The notes under the pieces were generated by a model. It made no database searches, had not been told where the DNA came from, and saw only the letters and a program-made list of their open reading frames with translations. From Nymphalis io (taxonomy: Eukaryota > Arthropoda > Insecta > Lepidoptera > Nymphalidae): a stretch of 64,000 nucleotides of DNA. Positions within the stretch are counted from its first letter, which is position 1. Every line of letters starts with the position of its first letter. Of this stretch, positions 1-12,139 are shown in pieces. The position numbers and the translations under genes were made by a program. The DNA lies in assembly GCF_905147045.1 (NCBI RefSeq), contig NC_065888.1, forward strand, positions 9,739,001-9,803,000, written 5' to 3'.

Positions 1-775
1 GGGGGCTTAAATTGAACTCGGTATCATGGCCACATGGAATGGTGAAAATAATGCTACATGAATTTCTCCGTTGAATCATAATTCCAATTCTCTGGGCGAG
101 AAAAACTAGCCTGTCACCAGTCGAGACAATAAGACGGGGTGTTATAAAAACAAATTAAAAAAGTAAAGTAACCGTGGAACTCTGTTAATAAGTAGTTTAG
201 TTCACACTGGCTCTTAAAAGAAAAGCAACAAAAAAACTCATTTGAATCAGCAATATCGATCTTTACAAAGGTTATAAAATTAATATGAAATTATAAAGCA
301 ATTAGACTCCCAGTTTTACAACATATGTAATTCGCGACTTGTGTTGCATTTTCCCTTTTATGTTATAAAACTTTAAAATGTATTGATTTTCTTTGTTAGA
401 CAGAAAATCAATAGAAAGATGGCGGGGAAACAGTTTTTAAAAGACCACAAAAGCCATACATTCAACGCAGACTCAGCTGGACAGCATGTAGGTATAAGTA
501 GTCTTCATTCTAAACGTAGAAATATTTAGACTTTCATTCATCTGACCACTTTCACCGACAAATGCCAAGTCACCCATAAACAATTTACAAAATGTGGGTC
601 ACCTTGATACATATAAGGCTTTGTGAATAATGACAGAAGATGGAATACCACCAATTTTGTGACCGCAAGTGGGCTGTGTCAAGTTGTATTGTCTCTACAA
701 CTTTGGTTTCGATTTTATCAATTCTTATGGCTAGTTATTTATTTTAAGCTGAATATTATTATAAAGACAAAAGAA
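1..775. other. AT-rich stretch without a recognised gene
   Basis: I see no credible exon or complete element here. The only notable item is a 23-base word at 247-269 that recurs exactly at 1440-1462. Short open frames have no protein-like composition. Confidence 0.6.
247..269 (+). repeat. 23-bp exact direct repeat, second copy at 1440-1462
   Basis: The word beginning TCAGCAATATCGATC is identical at 247-269 and 1440-1462. Each copy follows a loosely similar ACTCA-TTG stretch, so the older repeat may have been longer. A SINE lies between the copies. The origin is unknown. Confidence 0.7.
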
Positions 776-1085
776 CCGAGATGGACCAGTGGTAAGAATG
801 CGTGAATCTTAACCGATGATCGTGGGTTCAAACCCGGGCAAGCACCACTGAATTTTCATGTGCTTAATTTGTGATTATAATTCATTTCGTGCTTTACGGT
901 GAAATAAAACATCGTGGGGAAACCTGCATGTGTCTTATTTCACTGAAATTCTGCTACATGTGTATTCCATTAACTCGCATTGGAGCAGCATGGTGGAATA
1001 AGCTCCAAACCTTCTCCTCAAAAAGAGGAGAGGAGGCCTTTAGCCCAGCAGTGGGACATTCACAGGCTATTACGGTACGGTACGG
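776..1085 (+). mobile_element. SINE family 1 (tRNA-headed, Metulj-like), near full length
   Basis: The copy starts with a tRNA-like head (CCGAGATGGACCAGTGG, B box GGGTTCAAACCC at about 825-836). It continues through the body shared by the copies at 17.4, 25.4, 50.3, 55.6 and 56.0 kb and ends in a run of TACGG repeats at about 1070-1085. The conserved body includes the paired CTCCTC/GAGGAG block and the AGCCCAGCAGTGGGACATT segment. The name Metulj-like is from memory of butterfly SINEs, not from a search. Confidence 0.85.
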
Positions 1086-1089
1086 AATA

Positions 1090-2090
1090 TTATTCAGGTG
1101 TGGAGAAATGAAGGCATAAAAGATTTATTAAATAAACGATGAATTCTAAGAATATAATCGTTAGCCAATTTGCTGCTGAACAGGCACAGTTGCATTTCTT
1201 GTAAAAGTTTTGTAGCTAAGATTGAAAGTTGATTGTCTAATAAAAAACTCATATGTTTTATTTTGTCGATGTTCAAAAGAGTGATGCATGAATGAAAAAG
1301 GGCCCTCTGTTTGTGTGTAGGTCAAGGACTCGGTCACTCACCCCGCGTCATCCCACGGAGAATGATTCTTTTTTTAAGCTTTTTCGAAAGCTCGTTAAGT
1401 ACCCATAACGCAGGAAGTAATAAAAAATACTCAATTGGGTCAGCAATATCGATCTTTACAAATGATATTTAGATATTTTCATGAGAAATTTAATAAATAC
1501 GAAACTTATTTGCATAGATTATTATATAAATTGGATTAAATAAGATAAATATTTGTAAAATAAAAATAAAAGTATTGTTGTAGTAACGATATTTAACAAA
1601 ATTACTAGAATGACTCCGATCAAATGAGTATAAAATACATGTTTTCACATAAAACAAATGTAGATACATTACCTAAATTTTTCATTTAAATAATACCATT
1701 TCGTATAAAATAAACGTATTATATTATTCCACACTATATTTTTATACCACAATATAAAAAATGCACATGTCCAATATAATGAAAACTTACGATCCATTGT
1801 GTGAAGTTTCATTTCATACGCTTGACAACGGAAGGTGTTAAAAACAAGAAAAAAAGAATTCCTTTACGATCGAGAATATTTAGTAATTTATTACTTGTAT
1901 GATGAATGATAAATCAAAGTTGGCATATTATTAAGAACTTGCATCATTTGATGTTCGATGTAATTATGAAAGTGGAAAAATATTTATGCAAGTAATTAAA
2001 TACAATTATTTATTTATAACACTTCACAGGCGAAATAAGACACCTTACGTTATTTGTCACCCATTGACATAATTGGAAGAACAATGGGTC
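1090..2090. other. AT-rich spacer, no gene seen
   Basis: It contains the second copy of the 23-bp repeat (1440-1462) and a good minus-strand donor-like GTAAGT at 1790-1785, but no exon that I can support. The stretch 2245-3120 is likewise AT-rich and featureless. Confidence 0.5.
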
Positions 2091-2094
2091 GCCA

Positions 2095-2240
2095 GGTATG
2101 AAAGCTAAAATGTTGTCCCTTGTGCCTGTGACTACACTGGCACGCGCTATAAGCCAAAACGTATTTATGTTTGGCGACAGAATAACTGAATAGATTCAAT
2201 CTACACTGGCGACCGTAGAGCCAGTTTAAACCAGAATTAT
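2095..2240 (-). repeat. Fragment of interspersed repeat family 4
   Basis: The segment CCCTTGTGCCTGTGACTACACTGGC at about 2117-2141 is the reverse complement of the CAGTGTAATTACAGGCACAAGGGACA block of the better copy at 3126-3436. The flanks are too diverged to place the ends well. Confidence 0.5.
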
Positions 2241-3125
2241 AATAGATATATTTCAAATAACCTGTACTGCGATTAATCATCAATAATGATAATGAAAACT
2301 ATTTTTATTATACTACAAAATAATAATTATTTTTTTTACATTTAAAGACATTTATAGATTGACATATACGATGAAGTTCCTCAAAACTGGACTCGATCAC
2401 ATTTATTGTCCCTAAAAGATTTAAATATAAATTAGTTAATTAATTAAGAAAAGATCTTAACACTTACGCTGTAATTAAACCAGTAAAAGTATAAGATTTT
2501 TACTTAAATTTTACCTGCTTCGGTAAAGCTAAACGTTAATTTAAATGTAAATGAATAAAAATAAATAAAAATGAGTACCTACGCCCTGGAACAATACAGG
2601 ACATACGCTAGTTAAGTAACAAGAAAATCAAACTGGAATCGTTCGAAGCACGAATCTTAATTCAAATTGAAAAAACCTCATTACCTCAAATAAAAACATA
2701 GAACTATTTATTACTCAGTCATAAAATGTTAAACTTAATTTAATATCATGAATAGAATAGCGTAAAGTTAGCGCAGTTAGTCTTTTGTATGAAACTTGCA
2801 GGTGCTTATTTGAAGGATAAGTATTATAAAGAACGTATAATTTGTTCTTAAATAATCTAGTTCGCATTTGCATTGTTTGTGAACTGTTTATTAATATATA
2901 TACATATATAATTTTCCAAAGTGTCTATATGAATTAAATATACGCAGAGTAAACACTACATATTAATTGTTTGCAATCAAAGAAAGACTTTAATAGAGTG
3001 AGTGATTTACTAAATTGACAAAGGTAACGTTGGCATTCGACAAACTAAATAATATAAATATATAATCTAAATTTTTATTATTATTTTTAATATTATTTTA
3101 TTATTTTAAGGATTAGAAATAAATA

Positions 3126-3436
3126 AACTTGAGGTTGCTTTGTATGGTGGTAGAGCTTTGTGCAAGCTCGTCTGGGTAGGTACCACCCACTCATCAGATA
3201 TTCTACCGCAAAACAGCAATACTTGATATTGTTGTGTTCCGGTTTGAAGGGTGAGTGAGCCAGTGTAATTACAGGCACAAGGGACATAAAATCTTAGTTC
3301 CCAAGGTTGGTGGCGCATTGGATATGTAAGCGATGGTTGACATTTCTTACAATGCCAATGTCTAAGAGCGTTGGTGACCACTTACCATCAGGTGGCCCAT
3401 ATGCTCGTCCGCCTTCCTATTCTATAAAAAAAAAAA
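3126..3436 (+). repeat. Interspersed repeat family 4, best copy, A-run at 3' end
   Basis: About 310 bp. Related sequence occurs at 10367-10548, 39712-39878, 48111-48372 (minus) and as a fragment near 2.1 kb. Shared blocks are GGTAGGTACCACCCACTCATC, GTGAGTGAGCCAGTGT, GGCACAAGGGACATAA, GTTGGTGGCGCATTGG and CACTTACCATCAGGTGG. The copy ends in a 12-A run at about 3425-3436, which suggests retroposition. I know this sort of sequence as common in Lepidoptera but cannot name the parent element. Confidence 0.8.
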
Positions 3437-3576
3437 ATCCAAATAAACGACATTTAAAGCTTATTATTCCGTTTTTCCTCACAATTCTTTATTACTTTTA
3501 CCACTCAATTTTTTTTTAAACATCAAATCTTTTTTTAAATGTCATTTCTATTTTTTTTTTTAATTTTTCATATATA

Positions 3577-5600
3577 ATCATCATCATCATCATCAGCCGA
3601 AAGACGTCCACTGCTGGACAAAGGCCTCCCCCAAGGATTTCCACGTTGGCCGATCTTGCGCTGCCCGCATCCAACGGCTTCCCGCGACTCGTTCTAAGTC
3701 GTCGGTCCACCTTGTAGGGGGCCTGCCCACGCTGCGTCTTCCGGTTCGTGGTCGCCACTCGAGAACCTTCCTGCCCCAGCGACCGTCGGTTCTGCGAGCA
3801 ATGTGCCCCGCCCACTGCCACTTCAATTTAGCAATTCTTCGGGCTATGTCGGTTACTTTGGTTCGCCTGCGGATTTCATCATTTCTGATTCGATCTCGCA
3901 GAGAAACTCCGAGCATAGCCCTCTCCATTGCCCTTTGAGTGACCTTGAGCCTTCTTATGAGGCCCATTGTGAGCGACCACGTCTCTGATCCATGAGTCAT
4001 CACTGGCAACACACACTGGTCGAAGACTTTCGACTTGAGACACTGCGGTATTTGGGATGAGAAGATATCGTGTAGCTTCCCGAACGCTGCCCAGCCGAGT
4101 TGAATTCGACGATTGACCTCTTTCTCGAAGTTGGACCTACCTAGTTGGATGGTCTGACCTAGGTAGACATAGTTGTCTACAACTTCGAGTGCAGAATTTC
4201 CAACCTTGACTTGAGTGGGTGCAACATGGATGTTCGACATGATTTTCGTCTTGTCCATGTTCATTTTTAGACCCACTTGTTGGGAAACCCTGCTGAGGTC
4301 ATCGAGCATAGTGCCGAGGTCTTCCAAGGTCTCAGCCATAATTACAATGTCATCGGCAAATCGAAGATGAGTGATGTACTCGCCGTTAATATTGATGCCA
4401 AGTCCGTTCCAGTCCAGAAGCTTGAAAACATCTTCCAATGCAGCGGTAAACAGTTTCGGAGATATCACGTCTCCCTGTCTTACACCTCTCTGCAGTTGGA
4501 TAGGTTTTGAGTTCTGATCCTGGAGTCGGATCGACATGGTGGCGTTCTCGTACAAGCACTTTAACACCCTGATATACCGATAATCAATTTGGCACCTTTG
4601 AAGAGAATTCAGCACGGCCCAGGTTTCGATCGAATCAAAGGCTTTCTCATAGTCCACAAACGCTAAGCAAAGTGGCTGGTTATACTCCTCAGTCTTCTGT
4701 ATAACTTGCCGCAGCGTATGTATGTGGTCTATGGTGCTAAAGCCTTTCCGGAATCCGGCTTGTTCGGGTGGCTGGAAGTCGTCAAGCCTTTGCTCGAGAC
4801 GATTCGTAATGACTCTCGAAAACAACTTGTAAACATGACTCAGCAGTGAGATGGGCCTGTAATTCTTCAGAAGGGTTTTATCACCCTTCTTAAAGAAAAG
4901 TACCACCACACCTCTGTGCCATGCTTTTGGCGTTTGACCTTTGGCAATGACGGAGTTAAAAAGCCTCTGAAGAGCCCTGAGGATCGGTGTACCACCCGCC
5001 TTCAGAAGCTCGGCTGTAATACCATCATCACCAGGTGCCTTGTTGTTTTTGAGTTGTCCGAGAGCCATTCTAATCTCGAAAAGACTGACGTCCTGAAAAT
5101 CTTCAGTGTAGTGTCGGGTTAGTCTTGCTCTGGGATCTGCAGCATGACTACTGACAGGTGATTGAGCTGTCGTGTACAGCTGACCGTAGAACTTCTCAAC
5201 CTCTTCCAACAGCTCAGATCTTGACGTGACTATTCTGCCATCCTCAGTTTTCAGCCTTGTCAGTTGACTCTGACCAACAGACAGATCTCTGGCGAACACT
5301 TTAGAGCCTTTGTTCCGCTCGATGGCCTCTTTAATGCGCATTGTATTAAATTGGCGAGTGTCGCGAGTTAGAGACTTTGAAATCCGTCTGTTGATCAGCC
5401 GATAGCCGGCAGCATCAGCTGGGGACGTCAGAATCATTTTCCGTCTTTCCTCCATAAGCCGTAGGGTAGAGGCAGAGATCTTTTTGGTTCCTTTTGTACG
5501 GCTGGTCTTGAAGGTCTTAGACCCAGCCGTACGGACAGTTTCCACAAGCCTGTCGTTGTATGTGTCCACTTCCTCGCAGTCTGCTAGGCAATCGAATCGG
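3577..5600 (-). mobile_element. RTE-like LINE, 5'-truncated, RT reading frame intact
   Basis: The minus frame from 5647 to 3593 is open for 684 codons. Its first 16 or so residues look like flanking host DNA, so the element probably starts near 5590-5600. The protein begins in the linker after the lost endonuclease and then carries a complete reverse transcriptase. NYRPISLLSH, AFVDYEKAFDS (Asp near residue 332), QGDVISPKLF and the catalytic FADD (430-433) are all present. It ends in the C-terminal region GRWGRKVLEWRPR..GRRSVGRPPTRW. Downstream of the stop is an (ATC)n tract at 3577-3594, a microsatellite 3' tail of the sort seen in RTE-type elements. It is a diverged relative of the copy at 27.6-30.05 kb. 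The frame is intact but lacks the endonuclease, so the copy is not autonomous. Confidence 0.93.
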
Positions 5601-5649
5601 TTTTGGAGTATATAAACTATTACCCAAAACATAAATTCCAGTATCAAAG

Positions 5650-6870
5650 GTTGTCATAGCATGTTTTGAATTAAATGTATACTTTTTCGGTTTATTCGAT
5701 TAAATAATGTTATAAAATATAAAAACTTCTCATATATTTGAGTATATTTCAAATTATTGTAAAGTATAGTGGTTAAAAGGAATGTAAAAAGTATTGAATA
5801 AAAATAAAATAGTCTTTATTATGTAATTGACCAACGACGCTATCGTCTCGAAATATTTGCAATAATTGTTGTCCAATAGAAAAATATATAGTTTTAATTT
5901 ATATAAAAACAAAATTTTAGTGCACCTGTGAAAAGTCGAGGCAAGTTACTTGTACTAAAATAAATTTATTATGTACGAGAAGTTTGAATTGAATTTTGAA
6001 CTAACATTTTTTTCAATTAAAACACAAAAGTTAGTTAAAACATTATACAGAATTTTTATACACGTGAAATAACTTCAATCTAACGAACACAAAGCTCGTT
6101 AATAATAATTAAGTAAAAAAATATGAAATAAATATAACATCCATAAAATACGTGTTTATTTTAAGTAGATGGAAACATATTTTAAAATATAATATTTAAT
6201 ATTTTGATAATATTTGTTTAATGGAAGACTATTTATATGCACAGGAATGCAAAGTGGCTACTCAACAATAATTTAACCAGCTCCGCCCGAATATATCAAG
6301 CCCTGTAACACGAAGCCCTTACAACATAAAAGCGCCATGAGTTGTGATGAATAAATAATAGCGTTTTGTAATATATATTTTATTTTCTAATACAATTTTA
6401 AATAAAACAAAAGTAATAAAAAAGTTAAAACCAAAAAATTATACTAAGAATTTGTCATACTTGACGAACTTTTAAAGATTAAGAAAAAACTATTTATCTG
6501 AGCAACATTCTTAGATTTACATTTTCCATCAAAGGTAGAAACTTAAACTGGATTAAGATGGTTCAATCAAATATTTGTTAGTCCAGAGAAGTCTTCAAAA
6601 GTTAACATCGATACTCACTAAAAAGTTTATATAAATGATATATGTGGTATTACTTACTTATTGTGGTAAGTTTATATAAATGATATATATATGTATTTTC
6701 ATTATAATAAAAAATATTAATATTTTTTTCTTAAAAAGAAAAAAGTATTATAGCGTAAGCACGTAATACACATATTATTTTAAATTACGTTTTTTTTAAT
6801 TAATAAACTTCAGTGTTTGGTTTATATTTATATATTTTTTGTTAAATAACCTAAACAGACTTACACTCTT
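5650..6870. other. AT-rich spacer
   Basis: No gene or recognised element. Near the right end is a direct duplication of about 20 bases (AAGTTTATATAAATGATATAT) at about 6623 and 6668. Confidence 0.5.
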
Positions 6871-6879
6871 AGTATTTGG

Positions 6880-7570
6880 GATTTACCAAGAGTCGTTTTA
6901 CAACAGCTGCGGTTGTATCCTTTATTGAATACGTTTATAATGCTTGGGAGATGTCACAAGATACTGGTGGAGTTTTTTTGTTGTACTTAAATATTATGGA
7001 ATCAGGACCACCATTAAAATTTATTTCCACCTACATTAATGAAAGTGCCTTGAAGTTTGTAATTAAAGGTATTAAATCAAAAATCTCGCACAAACGTGTA
7101 TTCCACAGGTTTCAGGTGATATATAGTAAAATAAAAGGTATATTTTTTTTAAATAAGATTTACGATATTTTTTTGTTTGCAGATGATACCCTTATTTTTA
7201 AACTTAATAGAAAAAGCGGTTCTAGGTTGGTTTGAGAAAAATAATCTAGTTCTAAATGCAAAAAAGAACACCTATATGATATTTTCGCGACCAAATCCTG
7301 AAATGTGTTATCTTCAATAAGAAAAGGCTCGATCTTGTTGAGTCAGCGGTCTGTCTAGGTATTAGTCTTGATTTCAAGCTTCAGTGGGATGCCCGTTTGT
7401 CTGCCCTAGCAGTGAACCTAAGTAGTGCATTTTTGCGATCAAAATATTTCGACAACTTACAGACATAAGTACTGCTAGGCTAGTTTTTTTAGCAATTTTC
7501 ATAGTTTTATGTCATATGGAATGTTTTATGGGGTAATGCGCCAATCATTAAAATTATATTTATTCTGCTA
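6880..7570 (+). pseudogene. Degenerate LINE reverse transcriptase relic
   Basis: Broken frames across this stretch spell remnants of an RT in the right order. At 6880-6960 there is GFTKSRFTTAAVVSFIEYVYNAWE (compare the GFRKGRST..AV..L.E...AWE of Jockey/CR1-type RTs). At about 7015-7090 there is KFISTYINESALKFVIKGIKS. At 7170-7205 there is DIFLFADDTLIF, which includes the FADD motif. After a frame change come GWFEKNNLVLNAKK (about 7225) and VCLGISLDFKLQWDARL (about 7345). Near 7500 there is a trace of the SFMSYG..WGN motif. Motif A (the first catalytic Asp) and the QGS motif are damaged or missing. This is an old copy of a third LINE lineage, unlike the RTE-like copies nearby. Confidence 0.8.
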
Positions 7571-7639
7571 ATAAGATCCCTTCGAACTATTTCTCTAATC
7601 TTAGCTCTAAGACACTATTATGTGAAAATTTTAAAGAAA

Positions 7640-8895
7640 TAGTCCTATAATATATTTTCGATAATATACTGTTTATACGGAAAAATAAACAAAAATATTC
7701 CATAAACGCTTATATGTATATTACATACTATTAACACTAAAAAAAAATAAACGTAATATATGTGTTATAATTGCATAACGTACAGAGAACATTTTTGGGA
7801 AATGACATACGAAAAATGCACGTATACATGTATAAAAAAATATATATTAAGTCACATATTATCGATAATTACACATTAAAAAAATATATGTCTAATATTT
7901 CTTTTTTCTTCGGATAAAGATGCCTGTATTCAAGCTCAAGTTTCAACACAGGACCAATCAAGAATGATAATTAATAGTAAATACTAACCACATTGTAAAT
8001 CAGATTTATTTTAAAAGAGCAACTATGCGAGTTTCTTACCGTTACTTTTCGCTGCGTTCCAAAAAGGTAGAGTTAAAATATTGATGCAGAAACGCTTTAT
8101 TTACATTTAATTTGATTTGATTTATTAGATAACAACGAAAAATATTATAGAAAAGGCCTAATGCTTTAGCATTCCCTGCCAATCTCAGGGAGAGCAAGAA
8201 ATGACATTATAGCTGTTCAAAAGAAAAATAAATTATTTTACAGAAAAATAGTTTACTCATACACAAAATCACATATAAGTAAAAAATAAATGTATAAGTA
8301 AAAACGAAAGAAGAAGTTATGATATGAAGTTAAGTACTAGATACTAATAAATTCTTATCTTGTCATCATCTTACTTAATACTTCTTAGATTTGAGATAGT
8401 TTTCAGAAAGTTATGAAATTTAATTTGGTTTCGGTTTGTTTTTGTCACTGGCAACTTTTGTTGTAAATAGCACTAAAGAAAATGTCTAGATGAACAGTTA
8501 ATTAAGGCATTCGTTCTATCGCCGCTGGACCAATGAACTCGGATCGGTCAAAAGCCTCAGTGCGGGCAGTACGCTCATTATTATTTGCTTCTTATTCATT
8601 TTATTATTGAAGTTTACGACTGTCTCGGATCCTAACTCGCTTTCTTAAAGTTTTCTTTTATTCTCGTCTCGTATGTCTGTATTTGTGGCTCGTTTCATGA
8701 CAGTTTTAATGAGAATTTTATAGTTGGTTAAAGTAACGGTATTGTAATGATTACAATTTCAAAATACTAATTATTATAATAATGTTATATTAATTGTTTG
8801 TACTAAGTTTATAAGCATTCATTAAATTTTAAGTATAAGTTGTTCGCACACTATGCCTGATTAACAATCGAATCGAAAAACATAAACATTTCTCT
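7640..8895. other. AT-rich spacer, no gene seen
   Basis: I see no exon, RNA gene or recognisable repeat. A less AT-rich patch at about 8515-8585 is unexplained. Confidence 0.45.
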
Positions 8896-8896
8896 T

Positions 8897-9022
8897 CACA
8901 GAGGTTGCCTGGAAGAGATCACTGTAAGTAATAAGGCCGCCTTTGCATACTATATGTACTACTTGCTCTTTTATATGTTTGTAAATTGTGTGCAATAAAG
9001 GATTAATGAATAAATTTAAAAA
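8897..9022 (+). mobile_element. 3' end of a LINE (3'-UTR tail with poly(A) signal)
   Basis: The sequence GAGGTTGCCTGGAAGAGATC, followed by ATAAGGCCGCCTTTG and then GTGTGCAATAAAGGATTAATG, is a 3'-UTR tail I have seen very often in moth and butterfly genomes attached to non-LTR retrotransposons. It holds the AATAAA signal at about 8994. No coding sequence of the parent is joined to it, so this is a short 5'-truncated insertion. The assignment to a clade is not possible from the tail. Confidence 0.7.
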
Positions 9023-9024
9023 AA

Positions 9025-10360
9025 TGTTATACTAATTTTAAAAAAAGCTGTCATCGTATTTCACCGTCACTTTCTTTAAATATATGTTTTTTACACTTAT
9101 ATAAACATACTGACTTTTCATACATAGCCTTACATATGACTGCTCAACCAAATTATTGTTATTAATAAATATAAAACAAAATAACTACACAATGTGTATA
9201 AAACCTTTTTTCTGTATTTTTTTAGTCTATGAACTTATCAGTCATAATAACAATAAAATACATCAACAGTTATAATGGTCTTAATAATTTAAGCCGAAGT
9301 TAGTAATTTATTTATTTCAATAAGCGTAAAAAAGCGGAGGTATTTAAAAATGGAAGTATTGCAATAGTATCACTTTTTTACTATTTACAAACTAAATAAT
9401 CTCTATCACGAATTCATGTGGAAACATTTTTTTAAATCCAAACCAGAGAAGAGAAAGGTAGAGGACCTACTGACATACTTTGTGATCACTTTCCTTATGA
9501 CAATTGTTGTTAGCAAATACATCCTAATAAAATCATTATTTCGCTAATAACCAAATTTATTATCAAGAAAATAATAAGTGCTTACATCGGATTTATAACC
9601 TTACCGCTAAAAGTATGAACGTATGTATATTAAAATCTACACTGTCACAACATTAGTTCCGCCACGAGGGACAGACAGTTTGTTTAACTGTCAAGGAAAC
9701 ACACAATGTGTGTTTTCAAACAATTTTATAACCCAAATTAACTTTTGAAATACTCTATATGTATGTGTAATGTGTAAGAAAAAATTTATATCAAGTTTCA
9801 TAACAGATAAACTTAGCTTAGAGAGAAAAAAAACAAAAAGCTAAAATACGTTTTATAAATAATTGTTCAAATATTGAGACAATATATTTAAAGCTCTGTA
9901 ATAAAATGTGTATAATCTTTTATTTAAGAATTATTTAAAAATTAAAATATAGGCGTTTTATATATCTATAGTACATTTTAGCAAAGACTCAAGCAGATTT
10001 CGCAAAACAATGTTTTTTATTCTTATGCTGATTTAAATAAAAACACGACAATAAATATAATTAAGGTATTTTAATTAATATGCAGTCATTATAATCACGT
10101 GAACATTTGAAATATAACATGAGTGATTCAAATGTCACATGTAATTAAGCGTGACGGATAACTAAAATTACTGTACAAAGATAAATTTTAGAGGATCACA
10201 TTTCGTTTTTATCCAAGTTGAAGTAGAAGCTTAATTAGTTCAACGGCTCGAGGCAATTTTCAATTATGATATTGCACATACAATATTATTTTATATTAAC
10301 AAATCGATAACTTAATTAATGAAAGCTCATTATATTTTAGTAATATATTTAGCATAACTT
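9025..10360. other. AT-rich spacer, no gene seen
   Basis: No gene. The phrase GTCACAACATTAGTTCCGCCACGAGGGACAGACAG at about 9645-9680 resembles parts of common lepidopteran repeats but is too short to assign. Confidence 0.4.
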
Positions 10361-10366
10361 GTATCA

Positions 10367-10548
10367 GTATTGTTGTGTTTCAGTTTGAACATAAGAGTGA
10401 GTGAACCAGTGTGACTTCAGGCACAAGGGACATAACGTCTTAGTTCCCTAGGTTGGTGGCGGCGAATCGGCGATGTAAGGAATGACTAATGTTTATAACA
10501 GTACCAGGTGGCCCATGGGCCAATCTGCCAACTTTATTTCAATAAAAG
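10367..10548 (+). repeat. Interspersed repeat family 4, diverged copy
   Basis: It matches the copy at 3126-3436 through GTATTGTTGTGTT, GTGAGTGAACCAGTGTGA, GGCACAAGGGACATAA, CTTAGTTCCCTAGGTTGGTGGCG and AGGTGGCCCATGG. The 5' third is missing. Confidence 0.75.
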
Positions 10549-10954
10549 GATTACAGAATAAATAATTCAAATATTTTTATTATATTTGTTTTCTATTTTT
10601 AATGAATAAAAAAAAAAGTTCATACTGACATACTGTTATTCAATAAGTACATTACATTTGATAATTCATTTTAGTCTTCAGAATGATTCACATAATATTA
10701 TGTAAATATTCACTAATTATAAAGCGTTTGCTAAAATGTTTCTTAATTTAAATCCGCAAAATTTTATATAGATATTTATTTTTTAATATTTATAAGGTTT
10801 CGAAACAACATTCTATTGTATAATCACTCGATTCCTTTATTCGTAAAATTACAAAACTATTAAGTTCACGTATCAAGTAATATGTAAACACAGTGGTCAT
10901 GTTATCAGCCGGAGTCTACGTTAGCCTAGCAGCTTGGCTGACCCGTTTAGAGAC

Positions 10955-11253
10955 CGAACCGGCTCCGCCATGGCCGGCTATTGCACTGAAGAATCTCGAA
11001 GCGCAAACTCAATAACACGTAACACTGCAATTTGATTCCAAAATAAAAAGAATGATCTAAAAATGTATCGACACATAAAAAAACGATTTCGTTGGATCTT
11101 CAAGATGTCGGCGACTCACACTAGTCTCTAAGAATTCTCGTTTGTAGGTAAATAGCGTGCACCCAAACCGGCTTCTCCATGGCCGGCTAATGCACTGAAG
11201 ATGCAGCAAGTGCAAGGTAAGCTACAACGACACGTAACATTACAATACAATTA
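10955..11253. repeat. Diverged direct duplication with a CCATGGCCGGCTA core
   Basis: A block of about 80 bases at 10955-11031 recurs at 11164-11253. The best-kept part reads ACCGGCT-C--CCATGGCCGGCTA-TGCACTGAAGA, followed later by ACACGTAACA-T-CAAT in both. The blocks are clearly more GC-rich than their surroundings. They lie downstream of the known first coding exon of the left-hand gene, so they are probably intronic. The function is unknown. Confidence 0.65.
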
Positions 11254-11259
11254 CAACAA

Positions 11260-12138
11260 AACCGCATTAAACTTGTTTGTAAGCTTACATGCGATATAAA
11301 AGATTATTATTTTCGTTTTCATTCGCTACAAGGCTATATATATAATGTATATAGACTTTTTTATATTTAGAACAATTTTATTAATTAGATTAACAACAAA
11401 TATTACTAATAGATTAACGAATACGTTCTAGACGAATAAGTTGATGCGCATTTATTCTTATAATTCAAGTTTGATTTCTGTTTTTACCAGAGCAATGTGA
11501 GGCCACGTTACAGATGTCGTAAGAGTCAACTCAAGGATTTTTAAGCCTTTTTTATAGTAGTGGAATAGCAACCCTAGGAAGCAAAAGCATTCTCAAACAG
11601 GGTTGGCGTCAGGCAGGCGGCCGATAGATAAATGTCTGCTAAATACTTTTTCTTTTTGTTATAATATAAGTAACTAAAGATAATATGATGGTGATGATGG
11701 TATTCAATAGTTTTATATATTAAAGTCCTTTTTTTATCTCTTAATTTTAAATTAATTTCTTAAAGTTCATTAAAGTTGTTTACCTACTAATTAAAAAAAA
11801 ATCACACCTATAATACAAAGTGGCGTGTGGTAGTTCTCAATTACAGCCAAAATAAAAATTCAAGTAGCTTAGATACTTTGAAGGACTTATTTATAGATAA
11901 TTTATGTAAGGCTATTATTTCTACAAATTATATTCATACAAATGATTTATGCTTCTATAAACACTGTTACCTCTTTAGTCAAAGAACTAGATTCAAGAAT
12001 ATTATTTGGCTTCTAATGTGTATAAAACTTAAGTTTTATCGTTCGTTTTTTAACTTGAAATTAAATATGCTACAAAATTTGAACGACTATTGCTTCGTGG
12101 CTTTAATCGCGTTAACAATACACATGCCTATCTCATAT
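11260..12138. other. AT-rich spacer with an unlikely 120-codon open frame
   Basis: The plus frame at 11827-12189 is open for 120 codons but its composition follows the AT-rich background and its end runs into the repeat at 12140. I do not call it a gene. The bases at 11500-11650 are moderately GC-richer and unassigned. Confidence 0.5.
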
Positions 12139-12139
12139 A

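Noticed and set aside
871..1119. Open frames inside SINE copies (also at 17423, 25368, 50402, 55595, 56030)
   Set aside because: They fall within the SINE body and recur in both orientations with each copy; they are not genes.
1762..1825. Possible minus-strand exon ending at the GTAAGT donor at 1790
   Set aside because: The candidate exon would be only about 30 bases and, in the phase left by the exon at 16670, reads into a stop almost at once.
3577..3594. (ATC)n runs at 3577 and 27635, and (TTA)n runs at SINE ends, as possible CRISPR-like or regulatory arrays
   Set aside because: They are the simple-sequence tails of the adjacent LINE and SINE copies.
3803..5122. Plus-strand frames opposite the RTE-like RT
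   Set aside because: They are antisense shadows of the RT frame; the same applies at 27947-29638 and across 41732-43370.
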